Below are positions 32,403 through 41,457 of a stretch of 64,000 bases of DNA, piece by piece (the first letter of the stretch is position 1; each line of letters starts with the position of its first letter). Location of the stretch: the NCBI RefSeq assembly GCF_000014965.1, contig NC_008554.1, positions 4,886,001 through 4,950,000 on the forward strand. The letters run 5' to 3'. The stretch is from Syntrophobacter fumaroxidans MPOB (GTDB taxonomy: Bacteria; Desulfobacterota; Syntrophobacteria; Syntrophobacterales; Syntrophobacteraceae). A program made the position numbers and the translations under genes. Below the pieces are notes generated by a model that was not told where the DNA came from, made no database searches, and was given only the letters and a program-made list of their open reading frames with translations.

Positions 32403-33659
32403 ATGCTTCAACTCTACAATACCATGTCCCGACGCAAGGAGCGGTTCGAACCCAGGAATGAAGGGGCCGTGAAGATGTTCTCCTGCGGTCCCTCCATATA
32501 CGGCAGACCGCATGTGGGCAACTATCGCAGTTTCCTCTGGGAGGATGTGCTTCAGAGGTATCTCGAGCATCTCGGTTTCACGGTCGAGAGGGCACTCAGC
32601 CTCACGGACGTGGAGGACAAGGCGATCTCGGAGGCGCAGAAGGCCGGTACTACCGTTCTGGAATTGACCGACAGGAACACCCGGCTTTTTTTCGAGGAAG
32701 CGGGGGCACTCAGGATCAAGCTGCCAAGCCTGGTCCCGCGCTCATCCACTACCGTCGAGCAAGCGGTCAGGCTCATCCTGCTCCTTTTGTCCAAGGGGAT
32801 TGCCTATTGGCACGAGGGCGACGTCTTCTTCGATCCGCTCCAGGTCAAGGGTTTCGGCAGACTCTTCCGGCTCGACATGAGCAAGTGGCCCAAGGCGAAG
32901 CGACGCTTCAAGCAGGACACCTATCCCGGGCGGCGCTGGAACCTCGGCGATTTCGTGCTCTGGCACGGTTACCGGCAGGGGGACCCCCTCTACTGGGACA
33001 CTCCGATCGGGAAAGGGCGGCCTGCCTGGAACATCCAGGACCCCGCGATGATCACCAGGCATCTCGGGTACACGATCGATATCGCCTGCGGCGGCGTGGA
33101 CAATCTCTACCGGCACCATGACTACAATCTGGCGGTGATCGAGGCAATTTCGGGCGAGGAGTTCTCCCGCTACTGGATTCATGGAGAGCATCTGCTCGTC
33201 GACGGCAAGAAGATGTCGAAGAGCGTCGGGAACATCCTCTATCCGGAAGACCTGCTCAAAGAAGGGGCCGAGCATCGGCACATCCGCTTCTATCTCATAT
33301 ACGGGAACCACCGCAAGACCATCAACCTGACGATGGACCGGTTCAAGACGCTGAGCCGCAAGCTCGACGATCTGACCGAGGTGCTGGGCGAAATCGGATG
33401 CACCGGCGAGGCCGGCGGAACCGCTCCCGACAAGTCCCCGGGAGCGGCAAAGAAGCTGGTGGACGGTCTGCTGCCGGGTTTTGAAAAACACATGAACGAC
33501 GATCTGAACGTCAAAGGGGCGTTCGATTTCCTCTACAAGTCGCTCCAGGAACTGGCCGCATTGAACCGGCAGGGCAAACTGGGCGGTACGGAATGCCGAA
33601 GGATCGAAGAAGAGCTGCGCAAGGCGGACCGGGTACTGCGTGTGATTTTCGCCGATTAG
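32403..33659 (+). CDS. Cysteinyl-tRNA synthetase-like paralogue lacking zinc ligands
   Basis: A 418-residue class I synthetase-like protein. MLQLYNTMSRRKERFEP aligns with the very start of CysRS. The HIGH motif is in RPHVGNYRSF and KMSKS is in GKKMSKSVGN. CysRS binds the substrate thiol through zinc held by Cys, Cys, His and Glu. The first Cys (FSCGPS) and a His (RHHDYN) remain, but the second Cys, normally in GWHIECSAM, is replaced (AWNIQDPAM) and the HHENE Glu is Asn. The C-terminal part is about 40 residues shorter than E. coli CysRS. It may be a divergent CysRS or a paralogue ligating another amino acid or acceptor. Longer starts at 32325 or 32166 are possible. Confidence 0.8.
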   Translation: MLQLYNTMSRRKERFEPRNEGAVKMFSCGPSIYGRPHVGNYRSFLWEDVLQRYLEHLGFTVERALSLTDVEDKAISEAQKAGTTVLELTDRNTRLFFEEAGALRIKLPSLVPRSSTTVEQAVRLILLLLSKGIAYWHEGDVFFDPLQVKGFGRLFRLDMSKWPKAKRRFKQDTYPGRRWNLGDFVLWHGYRQGDPLYWDTPIGKGRPAWNIQDPAMITRHLGYTIDIACGGVDNLYRHHDYNLAVIEAISGEEFSRYWIHGEHLLVDGKKMSKSVGNILYPEDLLKEGAEHRHIRFYLIYGNHRKTINLTMDRFKTLSRKLDDLTEVLGEIGCTGEAGGTAPDKSPGAAKKLVDGLLPGFEKHMNDDLNVKGAFDFLYKSLQELAALNRQGKLGGTECRRIEEELRKADRVLRVIFAD

Positions 33660-33823
33660 CGGCTCGTTGAAACCATCCGGGGGAAGCATTCTGACGTTGT
33701 CTCCCGGAACCGCCTCATGCCGGTTCGCGTTCAAGATTACACATCACCTGCCCGGCGGGAGGGATGACGCAGGCGGGGATAACCGCTCCTGCGGACCAAT
33801 ATGCCGGTCGGACACGGCAATCG

Positions 33824-33929
33824 TGTTCCTTGTCAACGCTTGAGTCGCCCAGCAAGGGTGGGATGCGCGGCAGCGCAGTTCACGGTCCCAATACCCTTTC
33901 CCCTGCCGTCATAGCCAACATACAAGGGG
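33824..33929. repeat. Dispersed intergenic repeat, copy 1
   Basis: This stretch of about 105 bases is clearly homologous to 46921-47024. Shared blocks include TGTTCCTT, TTGAGTCGC, CAGCGCA, CAATACC, TTCCCCTGCCGTCATA (TTTCCCTGCCGTCATA in copy 2) and CAACATACAAGGG. Both copies are intergenic. The final CATACAAGGGGAGG block also resembles the sequence just before the YchF-like gene (2783-2796). Confidence 0.7.
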
Positions 33930-34113
33930 AGGACTTCATGCCCTCCCGTCACGGCTCCCATCTTGAATGCAATTGCCCATGGCGACCGCGTCACCCGCGA
34001 AGCATGCAGGCAGACTCACCCGGGAGGCGTGAAGACCGGTATTTTCCAAGTAATCGCCCTATACCGGGCGATACCCCGGAGCATGAAGGGGGGTGTCTCC
34101 AGGACAATGGGTA

Positions 34114-34710
34114 TCAAGGATCGATCCAGGCGGCGACCTGGAGCAGCAGCGCATCGCGCCCATGCCGGGTTTCGGAGGAGAAGAGGAGGAGCCTGTCGCG
34201 AGGGATTCCGAGGCTCAGAGATGCCCGGGATGCGGCTGCATCCCATTTCGTACGGGGAACCTTGTCCGCTTTGGTCAAAACCGGAACGGCCGGGATTTTG
34301 CGATCGATGAGCCAGTTCCAGAGCTTCAGGTCATCCGGGCTGGGCGGGTGCCGTGCATCCAGGATTTGGACCACGCCGCGCAGGTTCGGCCGGCCCCCCA
34401 GGTATGATTCCACCATGGGACCCCATTGGGCCCGCACCGCCATCGGAACCCGGGCAAAACCGTATCCCGGGAGATCCACGCAGTAGAAAAGCCCGTTGAT
34501 CAGGAAAAAATTGATGGTCTGCGTCTGCCCCGGGGTGCGGCTCGTGCGTACCAGTTTCCGGCGCTGCAACAGGCAGTTGATGAGGGAGGACTTCCCGACG
34601 TTGGAACGCCCGGCAAAGGCCACTTCCGGAAGATGATCGTCCGGATACTGGCCTGAGCGCACGGCCGCGGTCTTGAATTCGGCGGATTTGATCACCATGG
34701 CGGATGGCAT
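34114..34710 (-). CDS. engB: EngB/YsxC ribosome-assembly GTPase
   Basis: A 198-residue TrmE-Era-EngA-type GTPase for 50S subunit assembly. G1 is GRSNVGKSS, G2 lies in RTPGQTQTINFF, G3 is DLPGYGFA and G4 is TKAD; the C-terminal SSETRHG corresponds to G5. Length is typical. The ATG at 34710 has AAGGAG close upstream; ATG 34698 is possible but lacks one. It starts 8 bases after the aminotransferase stop, so the two are co-transcribed. Confidence 0.96.
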   Translation of the reverse strand: MPSAMVIKSAEFKTAAVRSGQYPDDHLPEVAFAGRSNVGKSSLINCLLQRRKLVRTSRTPGQTQTINFFLINGLFYCVDLPGYGFARVPMAVRAQWGPMVESYLGGRPNLRGVVQILDARHPPSPDDLKLWNWLIDRKIPAVPVLTKADKVPRTKWDAAASRASLSLGIPRDRLLLFSSETRHGRDALLLQVAAWIDP

Positions 34711-34718
34711 CGGCTCCT

Positions 34719-35870
34719 TCAGCTCCGCTTGCGCAGGTAGTCCTCGATCCGGTTCAGCCCTTCGGCGATGTTCTCCAGGGAGTTCGCGTAACTGAACCGG
34801 ACGTAGCCTTCTCCGTTCGGTCCGAAGTCCACGCCGGGAGTGATGCCGACCTTGGCCTTTTCGAGGATTTCGAAGGCAAAGGCATAGGAATCGCCGGTGA
34901 ACCGCCGGGCATTGGCGAAAACGTAGAAGGCCCCCGTGGGCTCCACCGTGATTCCGAAGCCGATTTCCCTCAGGCGCGGGATGATGAACTGCCGGCGCTT
35001 GTTGTACCGGTCGAGCATATGCCGGATGTCCTCCCGGACACAGGGGTCGGTCAGAGCGACATATCCGGCGGCCTGTGCCACGGAATTCGCGGAGATAAAG
35101 AAGTTCTGGAGCATCTTCTGCATGGGACGGACCATCCTCGGGGGGACGATCAGGTACCCGAGCCGCCAGCCGGTCATTGCGAAAAGCTTGGAAAAGCCGT
35201 TGAAGACGATGCAGTTATCGGTGAATTCGAGAATCGAGCGGGCCCGCCCTTCATAGACCAGACCGTGATAGATCTCATCGCTCAAAACGAGTCGGCCCAT
35301 GTCCGCGATTTCGGCCATGCGGTCGGGTTCCAGCAGATTTCCCGTGGGGTTTGCGGGCGAATTGATGAGGATTGCCTTCGTCCGCGGCGTCAAGGCCGCC
35401 CGGATGGCTTCCGGCCTGTATTGGAAGGCGTCTTCTTCGTACACGGGGACGAACTTCGGAATGCCCTCGAGGAAGCGGACGAAGTTGGGATGACAGGCGT
35501 AGTGAGGGTCCGAGAGAATCACTTCCTCGCCGTGGTTCAGGATGGTGCCCATGGCCACCAGGAAAGCCGGTGAAGTCCCGGACGTGATCAGCACCTGCTC
35601 GGGCTCCAGGTTGCTCACGCCGTAAGTTTCTTCGTAGTAATCGCAGACCGCTTCCCGGAGTTGCGCGAGGCCGAGGCTGTGGGTGTAATGGGTCTCTCCC
35701 CGCTCCAAGGCGCGAACCGCCGCCTGTTTGACGGCTTCGGGGGTGTTGAAATCGGGCTCCCCCACTTCGAGATGAATAATGGACTGCCCGGCCCGTTCCA
35801 TTTCCTGGGCGCGTTCCAGAACGTCCATGACGATGAATGACTTGAGTTCCTCGACTCGTCTGCAGATCAT
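34719..35870 (-). CDS. Class I/II PLP-dependent aminotransferase
   Basis: A 383-residue fold-type I aminotransferase. The substrate-binding start IIHLEVGEPDFNTP, the PLP-phosphate segment TSGTSPAFLVAM, SPANPTGNLLEP, SDEIYHGLVYEG and the Schiff-base Lys in NGFSKLFAMTGWRLGY are all present, and a C-terminal Arg (VRFSYANS) binds the substrate carboxylate. Subfamily resembles aspartate/aromatic or alanine-type enzymes; substrate is not decided by the motifs. It is followed 8 bases later by engB. Confidence 0.92.
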   Translation of the reverse strand: MICRRVEELKSFIVMDVLERAQEMERAGQSIIHLEVGEPDFNTPEAVKQAAVRALERGETHYTHSLGLAQLREAVCDYYEETYGVSNLEPEQVLITSGTSPAFLVAMGTILNHGEEVILSDPHYACHPNFVRFLEGIPKFVPVYEEDAFQYRPEAIRAALTPRTKAILINSPANPTGNLLEPDRMAEIADMGRLVLSDEIYHGLVYEGRARSILEFTDNCIVFNGFSKLFAMTGWRLGYLIVPPRMVRPMQKMLQNFFISANSVAQAAGYVALTDPCVREDIRHMLDRYNKRRQFIIPRLREIGFGITVEPTGAFYVFANARRFTGDSYAFAFEILEKAKVGITPGVDFGPNGEGYVRFSYANSLENIAEGLNRIEDYLRKRS

Positions 35871-36064
35871 GATAATACCCGCCTTTCCAGAGCTTCCCGC
35901 ATGAGCGTGAGATGTGGAGGTGTAGTGGGACCGTCGACTCGAAATGCATGATAAACCGGCTGGGCGCCGAAGGGAAGGCGATATTCCACCCTCTACCGCC
36001 GGCAGGCGCGCACTCGATCCTGCCCGGCGTCAGGGGAATTGGACGTTCTTGCCTGAAAAACGAA

Positions 36065-37681
36065 TCAGTCGGCCCGCACCCTCAGAACCGTCGGTGTGCC
36101 CTGGACTTCGGTTTCCAGTTGGGTCGCCAGCGTGCTGGCCTTGGAGAGGGACTCGACGGGTTTGAGCTGCAGCACGTAGACCATGCCCCGGGTACGGTCC
36201 TTGACCCGTCTGAGCACCGTCGCATAGCCCTTCTTGAGCAGTGAGGCCTGCATTTCCTCGGCATTTGCTTTTTCGGGAAATGACCCGACCTGCACCACGA
36301 ACTTGAACTGGGGCGGCGGTGGCGGAGCCTGGTCGGGTTCGACCGCAGGCGCGTCCGCCGCGCCCGCGGGCGGGGCCTTGTCCGTGACGGCGATCGCTTC
36401 CTTGCCGCCCGGTTCTTCCACCTTGACGGGCTGTTCCACTCGCGCGGGCGGCTCCGGCATGGCAGGCGGTTCAACCCTGGCGCCCTGGTCGATCCTTCCC
36501 GGCGGCTCCATTCTTGCGGGTTCTTCCGCTTTGAGGGGCAGTCCTGCTTTGGGGATCTGTTCCACTCTGATCGTATTTCCGTCACGCACGACGCTCAACT
36601 CGGATTTGCTCGGTCCGGCATCGGCGGGGGGCTCCACCCTCGGCGGCGGCTCAACCCTGGGGGGCGGTTCCAGACCGGCAGGCTGCTCGAGTCTTGCCGG
36701 CGGTTCCATCCTCACTGCCGCATCCACCCCTGGAGCCGTTTCGACTCGTACGGGAGGTTCCATCCGCGACGGCTCCGGGGACGGCTTGGAAGGAAGCGTC
36801 CGGAACGTGGGCTGAGGCGGTTCCGAGTAGCGCTCATCGGGTTGCGGGATCACTTCCATGCGGACCCGTCTCTCGGGAGGGTGAAAGGGCATGGAACGCG
36901 AGGCGGCATCCTGGGCCGCGGCGATCCGGTCCAGGTATTTGCGGGCTTCGTCCGCCTCGACCGTATTGGGCATGAGTCTGATCACGCGGGCAAACGAATG
37001 GACGGCGGTGTCGAAATCCCCCGTGCCGAAACACAGGATGCCGTAGTGCATGTGCGCCTCGGCCAGGTCGGGCGAGTACTGCAATGCCATCGCGAACTCT
37101 TTCTGCGCTTCACCGGCACGACCCTGCGCTTCAAGGATCATGGCCGTGCGGTGATGGGACAGGGCATGTGTCGGCTGGAGCCGGGCGGCTTCCTGGTACT
37201 GCTGGAGAGCGGCTTGCTGGTCCCCTTTCTTTTCGTAGACGAGTCCCAGGTTGTACCGGGCAAACTGCGGCGTCTCGTAGAACGGGCTGGCGAGCACTTT
37301 CTGGAAGGCGGCCTGGGCCTGATCGTACTGCCCCCGACCGGCGTAGAGCACCCCCATGGCGTTATAGACTTCGGGGTAGTCCGGCTTCTCCGCGAGTGCC
37401 TTCTGATAGTAGGAGAGCGCTTCTGCGTGCATGTTCCGACCGCTGTAGGCAACGCCGATATAGTAGAGAAGAGTGGGATCCTTGGGGGTCTTCTGTTCCG
37501 CGGCCGTGAGATACTTCACGGCTTGAATCGAATCGCCGGCCGCCAGGAACTTCTCTCCCATTACCCGCAATTGTTCGGCGCTGTACTGTCCCGGCGTACT
37601 CTTACTACTCGGCGTGGCGCACGCCACGCACAGCAGAACCGCAACGACGCACAACAGCTGCAACCTTTTTGTCCTTAACAT
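36065..37681 (-). CDS. TPR and SPOR-domain lipoprotein
   Basis: A 538-residue envelope protein. The N-terminus is a lipoprotein signal (hydrophobic core ending LLCVACAT, lipobox Cys near residue 21). Residues 35-270 hold about six TPRs (YSGRNMHAEALSYYQKALAE and similar), 275-455 are Pro/Glu/Arg-rich with many RxEPP units, and the last 75 residues form a SPOR domain (FVVQVGSFPEKANAEEMQ, ending GTPTVLRVRAD) that binds denuded septal peptidoglycan. The likely place is the periplasmic face of the outer membrane at division or cell-wall sites. Its ATG overlaps the hisG stop by one base, so it is coupled to the his genes without an evident functional link. Confidence 0.88.
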   Translation of the reverse strand: MLRTKRLQLLCVVAVLLCVACATPSSKSTPGQYSAEQLRVMGEKFLAAGDSIQAVKYLTAAEQKTPKDPTLLYYIGVAYSGRNMHAEALSYYQKALAEKPDYPEVYNAMGVLYAGRGQYDQAQAAFQKVLASPFYETPQFARYNLGLVYEKKGDQQAALQQYQEAARLQPTHALSHHRTAMILEAQGRAGEAQKEFAMALQYSPDLAEAHMHYGILCFGTGDFDTAVHSFARVIRLMPNTVEADEARKYLDRIAAAQDAASRSMPFHPPERRVRMEVIPQPDERYSEPPQPTFRTLPSKPSPEPSRMEPPVRVETAPGVDAAVRMEPPARLEQPAGLEPPPRVEPPPRVEPPADAGPSKSELSVVRDGNTIRVEQIPKAGLPLKAEEPARMEPPGRIDQGARVEPPAMPEPPARVEQPVKVEEPGGKEAIAVTDKAPPAGAADAPAVEPDQAPPPPPQFKFVVQVGSFPEKANAEEMQASLLKKGYATVLRRVKDRTRGMVYVLQLKPVESLSKASTLATQLETEVQGTPTVLRVRAD

Positions 37682-38553
37682 CAGATCACCTTATTGAGGG
37701 AATACTCTATGATGCCTTCCGCTCCCCCTTGAATGAGCCTGGGGATCAACTCTCTGACAATATTCTTGGAGACCACGGTTTCCACCGACAGCCAGGTGCT
37801 CATGTAAAGATGCGCGATGGTCGGCGCGTTGAGGCTGGGAAGCAGCTTGATGACCTCGTTGAGTTTTTCCTCGGGGACATTCATCTTGAGGGCCACGAGG
37901 TCCTCGGCGCGCAACGCGCCCTGGAGGAGCAGCGAGATGTGCTCGATTTTCGCCCGCTTCCAGGGATCTTCCCATGCCTGCCGGTTGGCGATGAGCTGAG
38001 TGTTGGACTGCATGAGCTCCTTGACGATGCGCAGGCCGTTGGCCCGCATGGTCGCTCCCGTTTCGGTGACTTCCACGATGGCGTCGCACAACCCGGAGAT
38101 GACTTTGGCTTCCGTCGCGCCCCAGGAGAACTCCACGTTGACCTTCACCCCCTCGGTCTCAAAATAACGGCGTGTGAAATTCACCAGTTCGGTGGCGATT
38201 TTCTTCCCCTGAAGGTCCTGGAGATCGCGCACGGGGGAATCCATGGGCACGGCCAGCACCCAGCGGGCGGGACGCTGGCTCACCTTCGAATACACGAGAT
38301 CCGTCACCACAATGACGTCGGAATCGTTTTCCATGATCCAGTCGCGGCCGGTGAGCCCCACGTCGAAGGTCCCGCTCTCCACGTAGCGGGACATCTCCTG
38401 GGCGCGGCATATGGAACAGTTGATGTCCGAATCGTTGATTTCCGGGAAATAGTTCCGGTCGGAGAGGGAGATCTTCCACCCGGACTGGCGAAACAGCCTT
38501 ATCGTGGATTCCTGCAGGCTTCCTTTGGGTACGCCCAGAGCCAGTTGCTTCAC
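37681..38553 (-). CDS. hisG: ATP phosphoribosyltransferase, long form
   Basis: A 290-residue HisG, first enzyme of histidine synthesis (ATP plus PRPP). It starts [18 protein letters not shown] and has the PRPP-binding segment in [18 protein letters not shown]. The C-terminal 75 residues ([20 protein letters not shown] onward) form the regulatory ACT-like domain of the long form, which is feedback-inhibited by histidine and needs no HisZ. It overlaps hisI by 4 bases and the SPOR gene by 1. Confidence 0.96.
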
Positions 38554-38930
38554 TTCTTGTAAACCTCCTTCGGATCAAACACGCGCTTGCCGACCACCTC
38601 GAGCTTCCCGTCCGCATAGCGCCGGTAAAAACAGCTTTCGTACCCGTCGTGGCACGCCGCTCCGCCCGTTTGCACAACCTTGAGCAGTATCGTGTCCAGG
38701 TCACAGTCCAGCAAAATCTCCCGAATCGTCTGAACGTTTCCCGATTCTTCGCCCTTCTGCCACAGTTTCCGCCTGGACCGACTCCAGTAGTGCGCCTTGC
38801 CGGTCTCCAGGGTTCTGTGCCAGGCGAGCTCGTTCATATAGGCCAGCATGAGGACCTTGTCATCGTCGGCGCTCTGCACGATGACCGGGAGCAACCCATC
38901 ATTCTTAGAAAAATCGGGATCCAATGTCAA
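38550..38930 (-). CDS. hisI: Phosphoribosyl-AMP cyclohydrolase
   Basis: A 126-residue HisI (single-function form, no HisE fusion), third step of histidine synthesis. Conserved segments: [38 protein letters not shown] and, holding metal ligands, DCDLDTILL and [14 protein letters not shown]. The 4-base overlap with hisG indicates coupling. It begins 66 bases after rlmN on the same strand. Confidence 0.96.
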
Positions 38931-38996
38931 CGCTCCTCTCCATCTTTCATAATCGTCCCGAAGCTCCGTATCCTTCAGAACAAAAGTCGCCGCGTT

Positions 38997-40025
38997 CTAT
39001 CCGTATTCCGCCACGAGCTGACCGCAGGCGGCGCCGATTTCGCCGCCCCGGCTGCGCCGGACGTGGGTGGTGATCCGTGCGTTTTGAAGCGCTTCCTGAA
39101 AAGCCAAAACGCGCTGTTCGGAAGGTTTTCGAAAAACCGAGCCCGGGTGTGGATTGAAAGGCATGAGGTTCACCTTGGCCCGTATGCCGTGGAGCAGCTT
39201 CACCAGTTGCTTGGCCTGCTTCGGATCGTCGTTGATTCCGTCCAGCAGGATGTACTCGAAGGTGATTCGCTTGCGCGGCGGGAGCGGGTACTCGCGACAA
39301 GCGGCCATCAGCACTTCCAATGGATAGGTCCGGTTGACGGGCATGAGCTCGGCGCGCAGTTCATTCTCGGCGGCGTGGAGGCTGACCGCCAGGTTCACGG
39401 GGGACTCCCGCCCCAGCCGGCGCAGCTGTGGAACCAACCCGGCCGTGGAAAGCGTGATCCTGCGGTGAGAAAACGCCATTCCGTTGGGCTCCGCGATGAC
39501 GCGTATCGCTCTCAGGACCGAATCTAAATTGGCCAGAGGTTCTCCCATGCCCATGAACACAATGTTGGTGATGCGCGATCGGGACCCGAGGTCGCGCTGC
39601 ACCTGGCACACCTGGTCGACGATCTCGGCCGCGGAGAGGTTTCGCTTGAACCCCAGGGACCCGGTGAGGCAGAACTTGCACCCCAGGGCGCACCCTACCT
39701 GGCTCGAAACGCACAAGGTCGAGCGGGGAAGGTCGGGAATCAGTACGGCTTCGATGGAATGACCGTCGCGCAGGCCGAACAGGTATTTCGACGTGCCGTC
39801 GTCGGCCTGTTCTTTCTTGAGGACACTCAGGGCGTCCAGCTCCACGCCGTGTTCCAGTTGAACGCGGAACATCCTGCTCAAATCGCTGCATTCGCTCCAA
39901 CTGCGAACGCCACGCCCGTAGACGTGGCGAAACAGCTGCCGAGCCCGAAAAGAACGCTCCCCGATGCCCTGAACCCACTCTTCAAGCTCGGGAAGCGTGA
40001 AATCTTTGACGCAAACCGGTTCCAT
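38997..40025 (-). CDS. rlmN: RlmN, 23S rRNA/tRNA adenine-C2 methyltransferase
   Basis: A 342-residue radical SAM enzyme that methylates A2503 of 23S rRNA and A37 of some tRNAs. The [4Fe-4S] motif is CALGCKFC, followed by MGMGEPLAN. The mechanistic C-terminal Cys is in GAACGQLVA, and the second catalytic Cys region is also present. ATG 40025 (MEPVCVKDF) begins 11 bases after the upstream deacetylase-like gene; the frame is open to 40145 inside that gene. It is probably co-transcribed with the deacetylase-like gene upstream and hisI-hisG downstream. Confidence 0.95.
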   Translation of the reverse strand: MEPVCVKDFTLPELEEWVQGIGERSFRARQLFRHVYGRGVRSWSECSDLSRMFRVQLEHGVELDALSVLKKEQADDGTSKYLFGLRDGHSIEAVLIPDLPRSTLCVSSQVGCALGCKFCLTGSLGFKRNLSAAEIVDQVCQVQRDLGSRSRITNIVFMGMGEPLANLDSVLRAIRVIAEPNGMAFSHRRITLSTAGLVPQLRRLGRESPVNLAVSLHAAENELRAELMPVNRTYPLEVLMAACREYPLPPRKRITFEYILLDGINDDPKQAKQLVKLLHGIRAKVNLMPFNPHPGSVFRKPSEQRVLAFQEALQNARITTHVRRSRGGEIGAACGQLVAEYG

Positions 40026-40036
40026 ATCGGACGGGT

Positions 40037-41353
40037 TCAACCCTTGCGCACCAGATATTGATCGTTCATCCTGTCCTGCAGGAAAATCCTGTTGAAACGA
40101 CGGGCGTCCGCGGAATCGTACCACTTGACCCCCTGGTCGACGCACTCTTTGCAGGCTTTCCTGGGGATGTGCACCGCAAGTATATGGTAGCCCGTGTCCG
40201 TTGACGAATCAATGGATAAAACCCCGCTGCAGTCGGGACAGACCCGCAGCGTTTCCCGCTGGGATTCGAGGATATTGTCGGTGTCGTAGTAGATGGACCG
40301 CTCGCGTTCGGCGAACTTCCTGCCCGAAAGCTGCTTTTTCCGGATCTCGGGAGCCTTTTTCCATCCGGCCAGGACCTCTTCCACGACCCGGTGGATGTGC
40401 TTGGTGACCTCGCCGGACTGGCGGATCTTGTCGGGCTGGTAGTCCGGTTCCCTCACTTGGCTGAAATCGAGTCCCGCCATCGCCAGGAGGATTCCCACAT
40501 TGACGTAGGGCAGGGCGCCCTCGATGGAGTAGCCCCCCTCGAGGACCGCGATGTCGGCCTTGAGGCGGCGGGTGAGCTCCGCATAACCCTGGGCGCAGAA
40601 GCTCATGTTCGTGATCGGGTCGGTGTAGTGATTGTCCTGCCCCGCCGAGTTGACGATCAGCTCCGGCTTAAAGTCTTCGAGAATCGGCAGCACCGCCTGG
40701 TCCAGCACATACAGAAACCCTTCCTCGGAAGTTCGTGGCGGCAGCGGAATGTTGACGGTCATGCCCGCCGCGGTGGGGCCGCCGATTTCGTAGTGAAACC
40801 CCGAGCCCGGGTAGAGCGTTCGGCCGTCCTGGTGCAGGGAGATGAACAGCGTGTCCGGATCGTGCCAGTAAATGTCCTGGGTTCCGTCACCGTGGTGACA
40901 GTCCGTGTCGACGATGGCCACCCGGTCGATGCCATAGGCTTTCCGCAGGTACTCGATCATGATGGCTTCGATATTCACGTTGCAAAATCCCCGCGCGCCG
41001 TGCACGACCCGCATGGCATGGTGACCGGGCGGACGGACCAGGGCGAACCCCCGCTCGATGTGCTTTTCCATCACCTGGATGCCGACGGTCTTGGCCCCGC
41101 CGGCGCTGATCAGGTGTGATTCGGTCACGACGCTCATTTCATCCGGCACGCAGAAGTGGACCCGCTTGATATCGTCAACCGTCGCCAGGTCCGGCTTGAA
41201 CTCGATCACGCCTTCGATGTCGAGCAACCCTTCCTCGAACACCTGGTCCTGGGTGTAGAGCAGCCGTTCTTCCCGCTCCGGGTGGGTCGCACTGATCGCC
41301 CAGTCGAAGGCGGGGAAGAAGACCACACCCGTTCTCGTCTTGCTCGTAAGCAT
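40037..41353 (-). CDS. Histone-deacetylase-family amidohydrolase with zinc-ribbon tail
   Basis: A 438-residue protein. The deacetylase domain (1-320) has RPPGHHAM, DTDCHHGDGTQDIYW (zinc Asp and His), ISLHQDGRTLYPGSG and VNSAGQDNHYTDP. The arginase-deacetylase fold in bacteria acts on acetyl-polyamines, acetoin metabolism (AcuC) or acetylated lysine. Unusually a C-terminal extension (about 365-438) has VCPDCSG and ACKECVDQG, two CxxC pairs forming a probable zinc ribbon. AAGGAG precedes the ATG at 41353 (MLTSKTRTG); a start at 41374 is less likely. rlmN follows after 11 bases. Confidence 0.92.
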   Translation of the reverse strand: MLTSKTRTGVVFFPAFDWAISATHPEREERLLYTQDQVFEEGLLDIEGVIEFKPDLATVDDIKRVHFCVPDEMSVVTESHLISAGGAKTVGIQVMEKHIERGFALVRPPGHHAMRVVHGARGFCNVNIEAIMIEYLRKAYGIDRVAIVDTDCHHGDGTQDIYWHDPDTLFISLHQDGRTLYPGSGFHYEIGGPTAAGMTVNIPLPPRTSEEGFLYVLDQAVLPILEDFKPELIVNSAGQDNHYTDPITNMSFCAQGYAELTRRLKADIAVLEGGYSIEGALPYVNVGILLAMAGLDFSQVREPDYQPDKIRQSGEVTKHIHRVVEEVLAGWKKAPEIRKKQLSGRKFAERERSIYYDTDNILESQRETLRVCPDCSGVLSIDSSTDTGYHILAVHIPRKACKECVDQGVKWYDSADARRFNRIFLQDRMNDQYLVRKG

Positions 41354-41457
41354 GTCCTCGCTCCTTTCAGGCAAGCGAACGGCTCGGGGCGGAGTTCCCG
41401 TATAACGCCGCCCGGCTTGCCGCCTTCACTCGAAGAACGCCGGGCGGACCGGACGCC

